NCBI GenBank assembly: GCA_937968035.1
Contig: CALBTS010000054.1
Coordinates: 1 to 8,837 of the forward strand
Source of the DNA: an uncultured Methanomethylovorans sp.
Lineage (GTDB): Archaea; Halobacteriota; Methanosarcinia; Methanosarcinales; Methanosarcinaceae
DNA: 8,837 nucleotides
Direction: 5' to 3'
The notes under the pieces are model-generated. The model was given only the letters and a program-made list of their open reading frames with translations, did no database searches and had not been told where the DNA came from. Shown piece by piece: positions 1 to 6,060 of this stretch. How positions within the stretch are numbered: position 1 is the stretch's first letter; each line of letters begins with the position of its first letter. The translations under genes and the position numbers were made by a program.

Positions 1-41
1 GGGATCGTATAGACCTGCTCTTTAACTGCATCTTCTGCCAT
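1..41 (-). CDS. rpl31e: Large ribosomal subunit protein L31e, N-terminal fragment
   Basis: Only the first 13 codons and two bases of the 14th lie in the window; the gene continues past the left edge. The translation starts MAEDAVKEQVYTI and then Pro. EQVYTIP is the characteristic opening of archaeal L31e, a protein placed near the peptide exit tunnel of the 50S subunit. The ATG at 41-39 is the last of three consecutive ATG codons. It was chosen because AGGTGA on the minus strand (47-52) lies five bases upstream. It follows the L39e stop by 13 bases, and L39e-L31e is a conserved archaeal gene pair, which supports the call despite the short stretch. Confidence 0.85.
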   Translation of the reverse strand, partial: MAEDAVKEQVYTI

Positions 42-54
42 CATCATCACCTAC

Positions 55-210
55 TTACTTCGCATCCAGATCGCTTCTTCTCCAGCTTCTCCTCTTTGGA
101 TGACCTACAACCTTTCTACCGGTCTTGATTATCACCCAAGTTGGAACCCTGTGGTTCTGCCTGTGTGCTTTTGCAAGCCTAATTTTTTGTCCTTTAGTAT
201 TCTGGCTCAC
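55..210 (-). CDS. rpl39e: Large ribosomal subunit protein L39e
   Basis: A 51-residue, very basic protein with a GTG start, found by translating the minus strand. It opens MSQNTKGQK, continues through [12 protein letters not shown] and ends [15 protein letters not shown]. These blocks and the length of exactly 51 residues match archaeal and eukaryotic L39e, which lines the wall of the peptide exit tunnel. GTG at 210-208 is preferred because GGTGA precedes it by four bases. The gene follows the PP-loop ATPase by 125 bases and precedes L31e by 13 bases, so it probably shares a transcript with L31e. A TATA-like element in the gap upstream could give it its own promoter. The call rests on motif matching over the whole protein and is very secure. 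Confidence 0.95.
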   Translation of the reverse strand: MSQNTKGQKIRLAKAHRQNHRVPTWVIIKTGRKVVGHPKRRSWRRSDLDAK

Positions 211-248
211 TTGTCTCACCTATCTATGGAATCATAAATCGAATAAGA

Positions 249-265
249 TGTATATCAAAGTTTGG
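249..265 (-). promoter_or_regulatory. Candidate BRE/TATA promoter for L39e-L31e
   Basis: On the minus strand a CCAAACT element (259-265, BRE-like) is followed by TTGATATACA (249-258, TATA-like). An archaeal start site about 25 bases downstream would fall near 229, giving a leader of roughly 20 bases before the GTG of L39e. The 125-base gap after the preceding gene is long for a strictly co-transcribed cistron, so an internal promoter is plausible. Read-through from the S19e promoter is equally possible. Confidence 0.4.
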
Positions 266-335
266 CTTTATTGTAGATTTCGCTGTGTTTATAGATATCC
301 GTTTAAGATATGTATTGTTCACTCGCGATAATATA

Positions 336-932
336 TTAGCTCTTACGGCCAATGACATGAGACTGAACATGAGAGGGAAAAAGCTTCCCAATCATATTTT
401 CACCATGTCTTTGACGTATGATCTCACGCAATTCCGTTTCATAATCTGCTTTTATGACCTCTGAACTTTGGCCTTCCTCTATTATCAGATGTTTATTTAC
501 CAGAAGATCAACAGCAGATCTGCCGTATCCCTTTAGCGGACATATATACATTATACCTGACCTGTCCTCTATGCTGCGGGACTGACCAATGGTCAATACG
601 GGAACACGGTCATCCCTGCGCACTCCATCAATAACTACTGAAACATTCTTCTCATAAGCAAGCCGTTCCACAGCCATATAATGGATATGGTTTATGGCGC
701 TTCTGGGGAAACCATCCCTTAGAAGGAAACCATAGGCCCCTTCCAGCACCTGTCTGTCAAGTTCAAGAGTCCGGTGGGGAAAACCAAGCCTTTCAGCCGC
801 TTTTCTAGCAACCTCGCCCACAGGGAGCACACCGAAGGTACACGTCACCAATTCTATTTCAAAGAATGGCTCAAGCAGTATAGCCGACAGAGAACTGTCC
901 TTTCCACCGCTGAAAAGAACTGATGCTTTCAT
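336..932 (-). CDS. PP-loop (alpha-hydrolase) ATPase, COG2117-like
   Basis: A 198-residue protein opening with the PP-loop signature SGGKDSS (residues 8-14). This motif binds the pyrophosphate of ATP in enzymes that adenylate their substrate, such as tRNA thiolases, asparagine synthetase and NAD synthetase. A second conserved patch, DGVRRDDRVP (102-111), and a C-terminal HVIGR (192-196) fit the small archaeal PP-loop family once described as a predicted tRNA thiouridylase subunit (COG2117). The true substrate is unknown to me. The gene starts nine bases after the PDCD5 stop with GAGG close to its ATG, so it is almost certainly co-transcribed with S19e and PDCD5. That neighbourhood favours a role in tRNA or ribosome modification, but this is inference. 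The length is normal for the stand-alone form and the protein looks intact. Confidence 0.85.
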   Translation of the reverse strand: MKASVLFSGGKDSSLSAILLEPFFEIELVTCTFGVLPVGEVARKAAERLGFPHRTLELDRQVLEGAYGFLLRDGFPRSAINHIHYMAVERLAYEKNVSVVIDGVRRDDRVPVLTIGQSRSIEDRSGIMYICPLKGYGRSAVDLLVNKHLIIEEGQSSEVIKADYETELREIIRQRHGENMIGKLFPSHVQSHVIGRKS

Positions 933-941
933 GACCTCGTA

Positions 942-1292
942 TTATACCCTCGTGATAGTGGTCTTACGCTTCTTGGGCTGCATTTGGGCCAACAGAGCTT
1001 TCAATTTCTCATCTGTTATCTGAGACTGCAGGCGCCCGTTCTGTGCAAGCATTATTAACTGGGACTCCAGCTGTTCCACTAGTTCGGGCCTGGACATTTT
1101 CAGTGTAGTCAGACGTTCTCTTGCCTCTGGGGTGAGGATCTGCCGAAGAATAGATTGCTTCTTAGCCTCCAGTTCGGCTTGCATCTGTTCCTGCTGATAA
1201 GCAGCCTGGATATCAGGATGCATTTGGGCAGCCTGCTGGTGCTGTAACTGTTCAAGCCTCTTTCTGCGGATATCCTCAAGTTCACCTGCCAT
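942..1292 (-). CDS. PDCD5/TFAR19-family DNA-binding protein
   Basis: A 116-residue protein, rich in Gln, Glu and Lys and predicted to be almost wholly helical. It opens [17 protein letters not shown], continues with Gln-rich helices, has a compact core around [24 protein letters not shown] and ends in a basic KPKKRK-like tail ([11 protein letters not shown]). This layout and length match archaeal PDCD5 homologues, small basic proteins reported to bind nucleic acid. In archaea the gene usually follows S19e, as it does here 68 bases downstream. A strong Shine-Dalgarno (AGGTGAT) lies three bases before the ATG. The AGG of that site is also part of an imperfect inverted repeat at 1300-1326. Its exact cellular role in archaea is not settled. 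The family assignment is firm, the function loose. Confidence 0.92.
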   Translation of the reverse strand: MAGELEDIRRKRLEQLQHQQAAQMHPDIQAAYQQEQMQAELEAKKQSILRQILTPEARERLTTLKMSRPELVEQLESQLIMLAQNGRLQSQITDEKLKALLAQMQPKKRKTTITRV

Positions 1293-1299
1293 GCAATCA

Positions 1300-1326
1300 C
1301 CTGTGAATATACTGTCAATTTACAGG
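1300..1326 (-). repeat. Imperfect hairpin overlapping the PDCD5 ribosome binding site
   Basis: On the minus strand CCTGTAAA and TTCACAGG form arms of five plus three pairs around one mismatch, with a loop of 11 bases. The distal arm contains the AGG of the PDCD5 Shine-Dalgarno, so a folded mRNA could partly mask it. The stem is short and may be incidental. Confidence 0.3.
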
Positions 1327-1360
1327 AATTTATGAATTGGATCTGCCACCGACTGCCGCC

Positions 1361-1810
1361 TTAGTATTTGGCAAGTCCGGGGATCTTCTCTAATAGTGCC
1401 TGCTTGACCTCATATGCAGTATTGTCCAGCATGGATTGACCGGCTGGGGACACTACACGACCACTTTTCAGTGAGCGGACAAAGCCTGCTGATTCAAGCT
1501 GTTGTGCAGCTTCTCTGGCAATGGAACCGCTTCCCTTAGCCTTTCTGTGGGGTTGGGAACCCATATCTTTTTTACCTCCGTAGACAGACCTCAGCCTCTC
1601 TACGCCGATGGGACCATCGGTATAAATAGTTCTTAACACAGCGGCACAGCGAATGTACCACCAGTCATTGTTCGTGGGAGCAAGCTCCTTGTGGGCACCG
1701 GTCTTAACATAGGCCGCCCATTCAGGAGGTTTTACATGCTCATTCTCCTTCAACTTTTCTGCTACCTTAGAGATCAGGTCACTTGCAGGAACATCATATA
1801 ACGTAGTCAT
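1361..1810 (-). CDS. rps19e: Small ribosomal subunit protein S19e
   Basis: A 149-residue basic protein of the S19e family, found in archaea and eukaryotes but not bacteria, part of the 30S subunit head. The N-terminal [19 protein letters not shown], the [11 protein letters not shown] and [13 protein letters not shown] segments (residues 28-38 and 48-60) and the signature around [19 protein letters not shown] (93-111) fit the winged-helix fold of the family. Typical archaeal members are about 150 residues, so it is full length. The ATG at 1810 is preceded by AGGGAG at a good distance. It is the first gene of the minus-strand cluster S19e > PDCD5 > PP-loop ATPase > L39e > L31e, and a clear BRE/TATA lies about 100 bases upstream. 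Confidence 0.97.
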   Translation of the reverse strand: MTTLYDVPASDLISKVAEKLKENEHVKPPEWAAYVKTGAHKELAPTNNDWWYIRCAAVLRTIYTDGPIGVERLRSVYGGKKDMGSQPHRKAKGSGSIAREAAQQLESAGFVRSLKSGRVVSPAGQSMLDNTAYEVKQALLEKIPGLAKY

Positions 1811-1907
1811 TCTATTCTCCCTGGATTAGATAATAAATTTTCAGACAATTGGACTCAGCATCTGGAAACTTAGATACGGTGGAGTATTGGTTTTAAACTC
1901 TCAGTTA

Positions 1908-1923
1908 GTATATACGCTTTTCG
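1908..1923 (-). promoter_or_regulatory. BRE/TATA promoter of the S19e gene cluster
   Basis: On the minus strand CGAAAAG (1917-1923) followed by CGTATATAC (1908-1916) is close to the archaeal BRE plus TATA consensus. The predicted start near 1886 leaves a leader of about 75 bases before S19e. The TATA sits only about 30 bases after the purA stop, so purA transcripts probably end in the pyrimidine-rich stretch (TTTCCTTTCCTTTC on the minus strand, 1925-1938) just in front of it. Confidence 0.7.
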
Positions 1924-1943
1924 GCAGAAAGGAAAGGAAATAG

Positions 1944-3215
1944 TTATTTTCTGAAGGTCTGTTCCCTTCCAGGACCCACTGAGATATATTCTATGGGAAT
2001 TCCTGTCTTTTCCTCAAGATATGCCACATACCTACGGGCAGCATCAGGCAGGTCGGAGAACTGGCGTACATTAGTAAGATCATTCGACCAACCTGGTAAT
2101 TCCTCAAAAATAGGAACACACCGGGCAAGATCACCAGTGAGCTCAGGAGGATAGTCCATGAACTTACCATCCAGTTCATATCCGACACAGACTTTCAGCG
2201 GATCAATATCAGAAAGAACATCGAGCTTTGTAAGAGCAAGTTCCGTATAACCATTGAGAAAAACAGCCTTCTTTACCAGAGGCATGTCAAACCAGCCGCA
2301 ACGTCTTGCCCGGCCAGTGGTGGTACCGAACTCCCTTCCAACCTGCTGGAGCTGTTTTCCCACATCATCCTTCAGTTCAGTTGGCAGAGGACCTTCACCT
2401 ACACGAGTGATGTATGCCTTGACTATGCCCAGCACATTATCCACCTTTGTTGGCCCAACTCCCAGATTAGCACATGCAGAGCCGGCAATAGTACTGGAAG
2501 AAGTGACAAATTTCTGAGTCCCATGGGTCACATCAAGATGTGTTCCCTGTGCACCTTCAGCAAGCACATTTTTGCCTTCTTCCAATGCTTTGTTGATTTC
2601 CAGAGATACATCCGTTACGTAAGGTGCAAACTTTTGACCCAGTGAAACATAGAGGTCTATTGATTTACTATCCATGACAACGGAGGGATCTCCGCCAAGT
2701 TCCCGAATAGAACTTTCCTTCTGGGAAGCCAGTTCCCCGATCCTTGCAAGGAACTTTGCCTTGTCTGTAAGGTCAGCTAATCGTATCTCATCTCTTGCAA
2801 CCTTGTCTATATATGCAAAGCCTATACCTTTTTTAGTGGTCCCTATCTTCTCAGAGCGACTCGACTCTTTCAGACCGTCGAGTTCAATGTGATATGGCAT
2901 GATAATACTGGTCTTGGCATCTATACCAAGCTTTTCAGGACCAATATGGATCCCCCCCTTGGCAAGCATTTCCAGTTCCTGTGCCAGAGACAGAGGATTC
3001 AGGACCGTACCGGGACCTATGAGTACTCTGGAATCAAGCAAAAAACCTGAGGGTATCAGATGCAGTTTGTAGACAATATCCCCTACTTTGACAGTGTGGC
3101 CTGCATTATCCCCTCCCTGGAATCTGACCACGAGGTCGTAATTATCAGAAATCAGATCAACGATCTTCCCTTTGCCTTCATCACCAAACTGAGCACCTGT
3201 AATGATTGTGAACAT
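1944..3215 (-). CDS. purA: Adenylosuccinate synthetase (IMP--aspartate ligase)
   Basis: Cytosolic enzyme joining IMP and aspartate with GTP to make adenylosuccinate, the first committed step from IMP to AMP. The 423 residues carry every expected motif: QFGDEGKGK (9-17, with the catalytic Asp at 12 and phosphate-binding loop), GGDNAGHTV (34-42, catalytic His at 40), IGTTKKGIGFAY (124-135, IMP binding), EGAQGTHLDV (220-229), GTTTGRARRCGW (297-308, aspartate loop and Arg residues), TKLDVL (329-334, guanine recognition) and SVGPGREQT (412-420). Length and motifs are complete, so it should be active. No Shine-Dalgarno precedes the ATG; a TATA-like AAAATTATTATG about 25-35 bases upstream suggests a very short leader. 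It lies 45 bases after an unrecognised small gene on the same strand and before the S19e promoter. Confidence 0.98.
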   Translation of the reverse strand: MFTIITGAQFGDEGKGKIVDLISDNYDLVVRFQGGDNAGHTVKVGDIVYKLHLIPSGFLLDSRVLIGPGTVLNPLSLAQELEMLAKGGIHIGPEKLGIDAKTSIIMPYHIELDGLKESSRSEKIGTTKKGIGFAYIDKVARDEIRLADLTDKAKFLARIGELASQKESSIRELGGDPSVVMDSKSIDLYVSLGQKFAPYVTDVSLEINKALEEGKNVLAEGAQGTHLDVTHGTQKFVTSSSTIAGSACANLGVGPTKVDNVLGIVKAYITRVGEGPLPTELKDDVGKQLQQVGREFGTTTGRARRCGWFDMPLVKKAVFLNGYTELALTKLDVLSDIDPLKVCVGYELDGKFMDYPPELTGDLARCVPIFEELPGWSNDLTNVRQFSDLPDAARRYVAYLEEKTGIPIEYISVGPGREQTFRK

Positions 3216-3260
3216 AGGATGCAGATGAACGTCGATACATAATAATTTTGTGATGCAGAC

Positions 3261-3617
3261 TTATAATTCCTCGTCGAATACTAGCATCCGCGTACCTTCG
3301 TCAAAAGGATCATTATCATTCTTACTGCAGCGCAGAGTACGTGCATTACCCATATCAAGCAGAGTATCGATAAGTTTTTCAGCCAGATTAAGTGTTACAT
3401 TGAACTCTGACTCCAGCATGTAAATTGCATCCTGTCTTTTGATAGAGAAATTACAGGAATTGGATCTGCGGGGAGATGTACATGAACTATAGAATTCACA
3501 CCTTTGGACCCTGGAACTGTTCTTGAAGTGTACAGCAAGGCCATGCCATGAATAAACGTTGTGCATACCTTTGATACCATAAAGATTTGATTTGCTCTTA
3601 TCCTGTACATCGGGCAT
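3261..3617 (-). CDS. Hypothetical protein, Cys-containing, upstream of purA
   Basis: I do not recognise this 118-residue protein. The N-terminal half is basic with His, Tyr and three Cys (40, 46, 55). The C-terminal half reads as a helical domain (about 60-90, AIYMLESEFN through LIDTLLDMG), then a fourth Cys (97) and an acidic end (NDNDPFDEG, FDEEL). The C-terminal half is the more protein-like. A second frame is open over 3395-3610, so a frameshift or a wrong N-terminus cannot be excluded. There is no Shine-Dalgarno, but minus-strand AATTATTTATAG (3639-3650) is centred about 27 bases upstream of the ATG, as expected for a leaderless mRNA. It ends 45 bases before purA on the same strand and may be co-transcribed with it. 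Confidence 0.55.
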   Translation of the reverse strand: MPDVQDKSKSNLYGIKGMHNVYSWHGLAVHFKNSSRVQRCEFYSSCTSPRRSNSCNFSIKRQDAIYMLESEFNVTLNLAEKLIDTLLDMGNARTLRCSKNDNDPFDEGTRMLVFDEEL

Positions 3618-3638
3618 ACTAATAAATATATTAGTTAA

Positions 3639-3650
3639 CTATAAATAATT
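3639..3650 (-). promoter_or_regulatory. TATA box for the leaderless 118-aa gene
   Basis: Minus-strand AATTATTTATAG is centred near 3644, placing the expected start site at about 3618-3620, essentially on the ATG at 3617. A second AT-rich element (3623-3633) would start transcription inside the gene and is less suitable. Confidence 0.4.
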
Positions 3651-3669
3651 GTGCATAGAAAGAGGAAAC

Positions 3670-3711
3670 AATCGATCCAATGGATACTAAATAGATACCC
3701 AATAGATATAG
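3670..3711. repeat. Array of 11-bp direct repeats in a divergent intergenic region
   Basis: Three consecutive 11-base units, AATGGATACTA (3679-3689), AATAGATACCC (3690-3700) and AATAGATATAG (3701-3711), share AAT(G/A)GATA. A shorter related unit, AATCGATCC (3670-3678), precedes them. The 11-base period places each copy on nearly the same helix face. GGATACTA recurs at 3755-3762, directly beside the BRE of the plus-strand gene. The array lies between two divergent promoters, so a protein-binding array is an attractive reading, but no regulator is identified. Confidence 0.5.
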
Positions 3712-3761
3712 GATCTGGTACAAAAAGAATTACAAAAATTATGATAATGCCATCGGATACT

Positions 3762-3778
3762 AGAAAAGGTATATATAC
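3762..3778 (+). promoter_or_regulatory. BRE/TATA promoter of the small membrane protein gene
   Basis: AGAAAAG (3762-3768) followed by GTATATATAC (3769-3778) is a near-consensus archaeal promoter, very like the one before S19e. The predicted start near 3797-3799 lies about six bases before the ATG at 3804. This fixes the gene start there rather than at the upstream in-frame ATG at 3651. Confidence 0.7.
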
Positions 3779-3803
3779 TGATAAGGAATATGGACAGGAC
3801 AAT

Positions 3804-4076
3804 ATGTTGATATCTATAGCATCTGCAGCGTTAGTAAGTGCAGTAGCATCTGTCACCACAAATGGTGCGGCAGCATCGATGACTACAGCAATGGGATTGC
3901 CCGAATATGGAGCCCTTGCGGTCCTTGCATTGGTTATGCTACTCTGTGCAAAGCTTATGCTATCCGCATCCACAAGATGGAATAATATTATCAAGTGTTC
4001 ACTGGATATGAGTATTATACCACTGCTGATCTCTTTTGCCGCTATAGTAATTTACAAGATCATAACAATAATCTGA
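3804..4076 (+). CDS. Small hydrophobic membrane protein (unknown function)
   Basis: A 90-residue protein with three likely membrane segments: an N-terminal Ala/Ser-rich stretch (about 1-20), GALAVLALVMLLCAKLML (about 33-52) and a C-terminal SIIPLLISFAAIVIYKIITI (about 68-88). The MGLPEYGALAVLAL block resembles small membrane proteins I recall from Methanosarcina genomes; no function is known to me. The frame is also open upstream to an ATG at 3651. That longer start is rejected because the strong BRE/TATA at 3762-3778 would start transcription after it, and because the upstream residues are basic and low in protein character. There is no classical Shine-Dalgarno, and the mRNA is probably nearly leaderless. 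It faces the CPBP gene convergently across about 160 bases. Confidence 0.75.
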   Translation: MLISIASAALVSAVASVTTNGAAASMTTAMGLPEYGALAVLALVMLLCAKLMLSASTRWNNIIKCSLDMSIIPLLISFAAIVIYKIITII

Positions 4077-4096
4077 TGAATATTGTTAATGAAGTA

Positions 4097-4150
4097 GTGC
4101 TGCTAATATAGAATATTAAAATGACGGGATTGTAGATCTCTTTGCAGCAC
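4097..4150 (+). repeat. Wide inverted repeat downstream of the small membrane protein gene
   Basis: GTGCTGC (4097-4103) and GCAGCAC (4144-4150) are perfect 7-base inverted arms separated by 40 bases. TGCTTTTATTT follows, a weak T-rich run. It could contribute to ending the plus-strand transcript in the convergent intergenic space (4077-4239), but the large loop makes this uncertain. The same space also holds a 12-base AT palindrome ATATTATAATAT (4205-4216). Confidence 0.3.
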
Positions 4151-4239
4151 CCTGCTTTTATTTAGCATTACAATCGTATTAGATACCCAGCTGTGCACTA
4201 AATTATATTATAATATGGTGAACAGCAGATATCCATTTA

Positions 4240-5073
4240 TCAGAGTATTCCAAGCCCCGGCCCTAAAAGGGGTATGAGGCTGAAAAGGAAGACGTTGACA
4301 AGACCATGGGTAAGAGCAACAAAAGGCAGGCTTCGAGTTTTAATGAACATATAACCTAGTATAAGACCTACCAGTGATGCAAAAAGGACACCAGAACCTG
4401 TACCATAAGCAGAACTCATAACACCGAAAAGCAAGCTGGTAGCAATAAGTCCCACTGTGGTACCAAATACGCCTTCAAGTCTGGTTTGAATAAGAGATCT
4501 GAACATGAGCTCCTCCACCAAACCTACACAAAAGACCATGATCAGAACAATGTCCACCATATTATAGAACGACATGTTTGGCACAAGAGGAACAACAGGA
4601 ACAATAAAGAACTCCGCTTCTGCTATCAGCAAACCGATCACAAATGAAAGAGGCAGGTAAAGAACAAACTTCTTGAAAGACAGACCAAGCTGTACCAGGG
4701 AAAAACTCTGATGTCTTATAATAAGGAATATGGGTATAAACAAAGGTATATAGACATAGAAATACCGATATAAGACCATTTCAGAGAATACGGGCATGGA
4801 GAAATTGACCAGCCTTAATAAAGGCAAGAGCATAAGAGCCTGCAGAGCCCATGCCATACATTTATCCTTTTGACTTACGGTGCTTATAGATACAGCTATA
4901 AGAACAAAAGTATGAAGTATGATCGCTTCCCGCCGCATTCCTGAGAACATGAAGAGTTCTGCAAACGCTATGAGTAAGATAGTAGCCAGAACAGGGCGTA
5001 CCGACCTGGTGGCCAGACGGGATAATTCATGATCCTGCCGTTTTACATGAACATTATCGTCATTAGGCTGCAT
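4240..5073 (-). CDS. CPBP-family (CAAX/Rce1-like) membrane protease homologue, atypical active site
   Basis: A 277-residue polytopic membrane protein with about eight hydrophobic segments after a short polar N-terminus. The C-terminal half has the ABI/CPBP layout: EELMFR (Glu187, Glu188, Arg192) for motif 1 and HGLVN (His256, Asn260) for the last motif. Motif 2, normally FxxxH, reads FGVMS, so the expected His is Ser220. Family members are glutamate-dependent intramembrane proteases, but some paralogues lack full motifs, so activity here is doubtful. The start at 5073 is chosen over an in-frame ATG at 5100. It overlaps the DUF1616 stop by one base (TAATG) and has GAGGGG at proper distance, so the two genes are translationally coupled. 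Substrate unknown. Confidence 0.85.
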   Translation of the reverse strand: MQPNDDNVHVKRQDHELSRLATRSVRPVLATILLIAFAELFMFSGMRREAIILHTFVLIAVSISTVSQKDKCMAWALQALMLLPLLRLVNFSMPVFSEMVLYRYFYVYIPLFIPIFLIIRHQSFSLVQLGLSFKKFVLYLPLSFVIGLLIAEAEFFIVPVVPLVPNMSFYNMVDIVLIMVFCVGLVEELMFRSLIQTRLEGVFGTTVGLIATSLLFGVMSSAYGTGSGVLFASLVGLILGYMFIKTRSLPFVALTHGLVNVFLFSLIPLLGPGLGIL

Positions 5074-5960
5074 TATACCCCTCGCGTTACATTGACCCAT
5101 AAATGAAGGTCCCTATAAGGAACAGTTAGATCATCGTTCTTGAACAGCAGGAACTCTAATTTCATGTTATCGCCAACAGAATTTGGAGTGAACATCACAG
5201 GCCTCTCCCAGGTAGCATTATGTTCCAAGCTAAAACTCTGCACATTGGATGGAATTGAAAGCGAATCATTGTTTAGTCTGATATCCATTGTATATTTAAC
5301 ACGCTCATATTCGTGATTGACCACACCGATGATTACCTCGCCATTATCGCCCATAGTGTACTGAGTTGTATAATTGTCCGCCTTGCCATCCATACCAAGT
5401 ATATAGAATTCGGTGAATTTTTCGCCCTGTTTAGGAGTAATTACAACATATGTAAGTGCCACCACTGATGCCAGTACCGAGATCACAAGAATGATAGTAA
5501 GAATACGGTCCAACCGGGATTCTGGTTGTTCGCTCAGAGGGGCTTTTAAAGATCCATACACCTCACCTGAAGACACTGAAAATGCCTTGTCAGAAGGAAG
5601 ATGAGCTCTCCTGTAAACAGCAACTGCACACATAAATAGAGTAAAGACCGATAAAGAGATCAATATTGGAATGAGCCTTATACCCCAGGGTGTGTAGTTT
5701 AGCCCAAGACCTATCAGCGGTACTACGGCAATACTCAGACCGAAACCCAACGCGAGACGTTCAATGCCGTCAAGATCATCCTTTGCCGGAAAAAGAGCTG
5801 CTATTAAAGCATATCCAGGCAGGAATAGCACCATAGGCAGACCCAGCACCGTACGGACAGGAGTGGATGCCAGCTCCGGTATTAATATGAACAGGTCCGT
5901 AAGCAATACAAGAGCGACAACAATGGGAATGTCAATAGAATTTTTCCTTTTATTTGGCAT
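5073..5960 (-). CDS. DUF1616 membrane protein with extracellular C-terminal domain
   Basis: A 295-residue protein with five predicted membrane helices (about 10-30, 39-57, 69-88, 95-116 and 153-174). A C-terminal domain of about 120 residues follows, beginning GEKFTEFYILGMDGKADNY. That block, the GVVNHEY segment and the topology are typical of the archaeal DUF1616 family; no biochemical role is established. The C-terminal domain carries four N-x-S/T sequons (Asn196, 231, 248 and 290), consistent with an extracellular, possibly N-glycosylated, beta-rich domain. The start at 5960 is preferred because AGGG lies six bases upstream; an in-frame ATG at 5984 (eight residues longer) has no such site. 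The gene is first of a two-gene unit whose second member is the CPBP homologue, and the stop and start codons overlap. Confidence 0.85.
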   Translation of the reverse strand: MPNKRKNSIDIPIVVALVLLTDLFILIPELASTPVRTVLGLPMVLFLPGYALIAALFPAKDDLDGIERLALGFGLSIAVVPLIGLGLNYTPWGIRLIPILISLSVFTLFMCAVAVYRRAHLPSDKAFSVSSGEVYGSLKAPLSEQPESRLDRILTIILVISVLASVVALTYVVITPKQGEKFTEFYILGMDGKADNYTTQYTMGDNGEVIIGVVNHEYERVKYTMDIRLNNDSLSIPSNVQSFSLEHNATWERPVMFTPNSVGDNMKLEFLLFKNDDLTVPYRDLHLWVNVTRGV

Positions 5961-6020
5961 GGCTATCCCTGTGATGTAATTCATAGTAATTGAATGTTTC
6001 TAACAGAGTTTTAATAAAGA

Positions 6021-6034
6021 GATTTAAATGGTTG
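6021..6034 (-). promoter_or_regulatory. Candidate TATA box for the DUF1616-CPBP unit
   Basis: Minus-strand CATTTAAATC (6021-6030), preceded by GCAAC, lies about 25-30 bases before an expected start near 6000. This gives a leader of about 40 bases to the ATG at 5960. The match to consensus is moderate, and the nearby TTTATTAAAA (6008-6017) is a weaker alternative. Confidence 0.4.
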
Positions 6035-6060
6035 CATAGAGAGGTCTATTTGCTCATTAG

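Noticed and set aside
125..331. Plus-strand 68-codon open frame at the left end
   Set aside because: It lies antisense to L39e and its upstream gap; its Cys/Trp/Phe-rich translation has no start signal.
3672..3711. CRISPR-like reading of the short repeats
   Set aside because: Units are 11 bases and directly adjacent, with no spacers and no cas genes nearby.
3651..3803. N-terminal extension of the 90-aa membrane protein to an ATG at 3651
   Set aside because: The strong BRE/TATA at 3762-3778 would initiate after this ATG, and the region carries the repeat array rather than protein-like sequence.
3635..3994. Minus-strand 119-codon open frame over the 90-aa membrane gene
   Set aside because: Antisense to a gene with a near-consensus promoter; hydrophobicity merely mirrors the other strand, and no start signal is seen.
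4205..4216. 12-base AT palindrome as a promoter or integration site
   Set aside because: It lies between convergent gene ends, and such palindromes are common in AT-rich intergenic DNA; nothing nearby supports a function.
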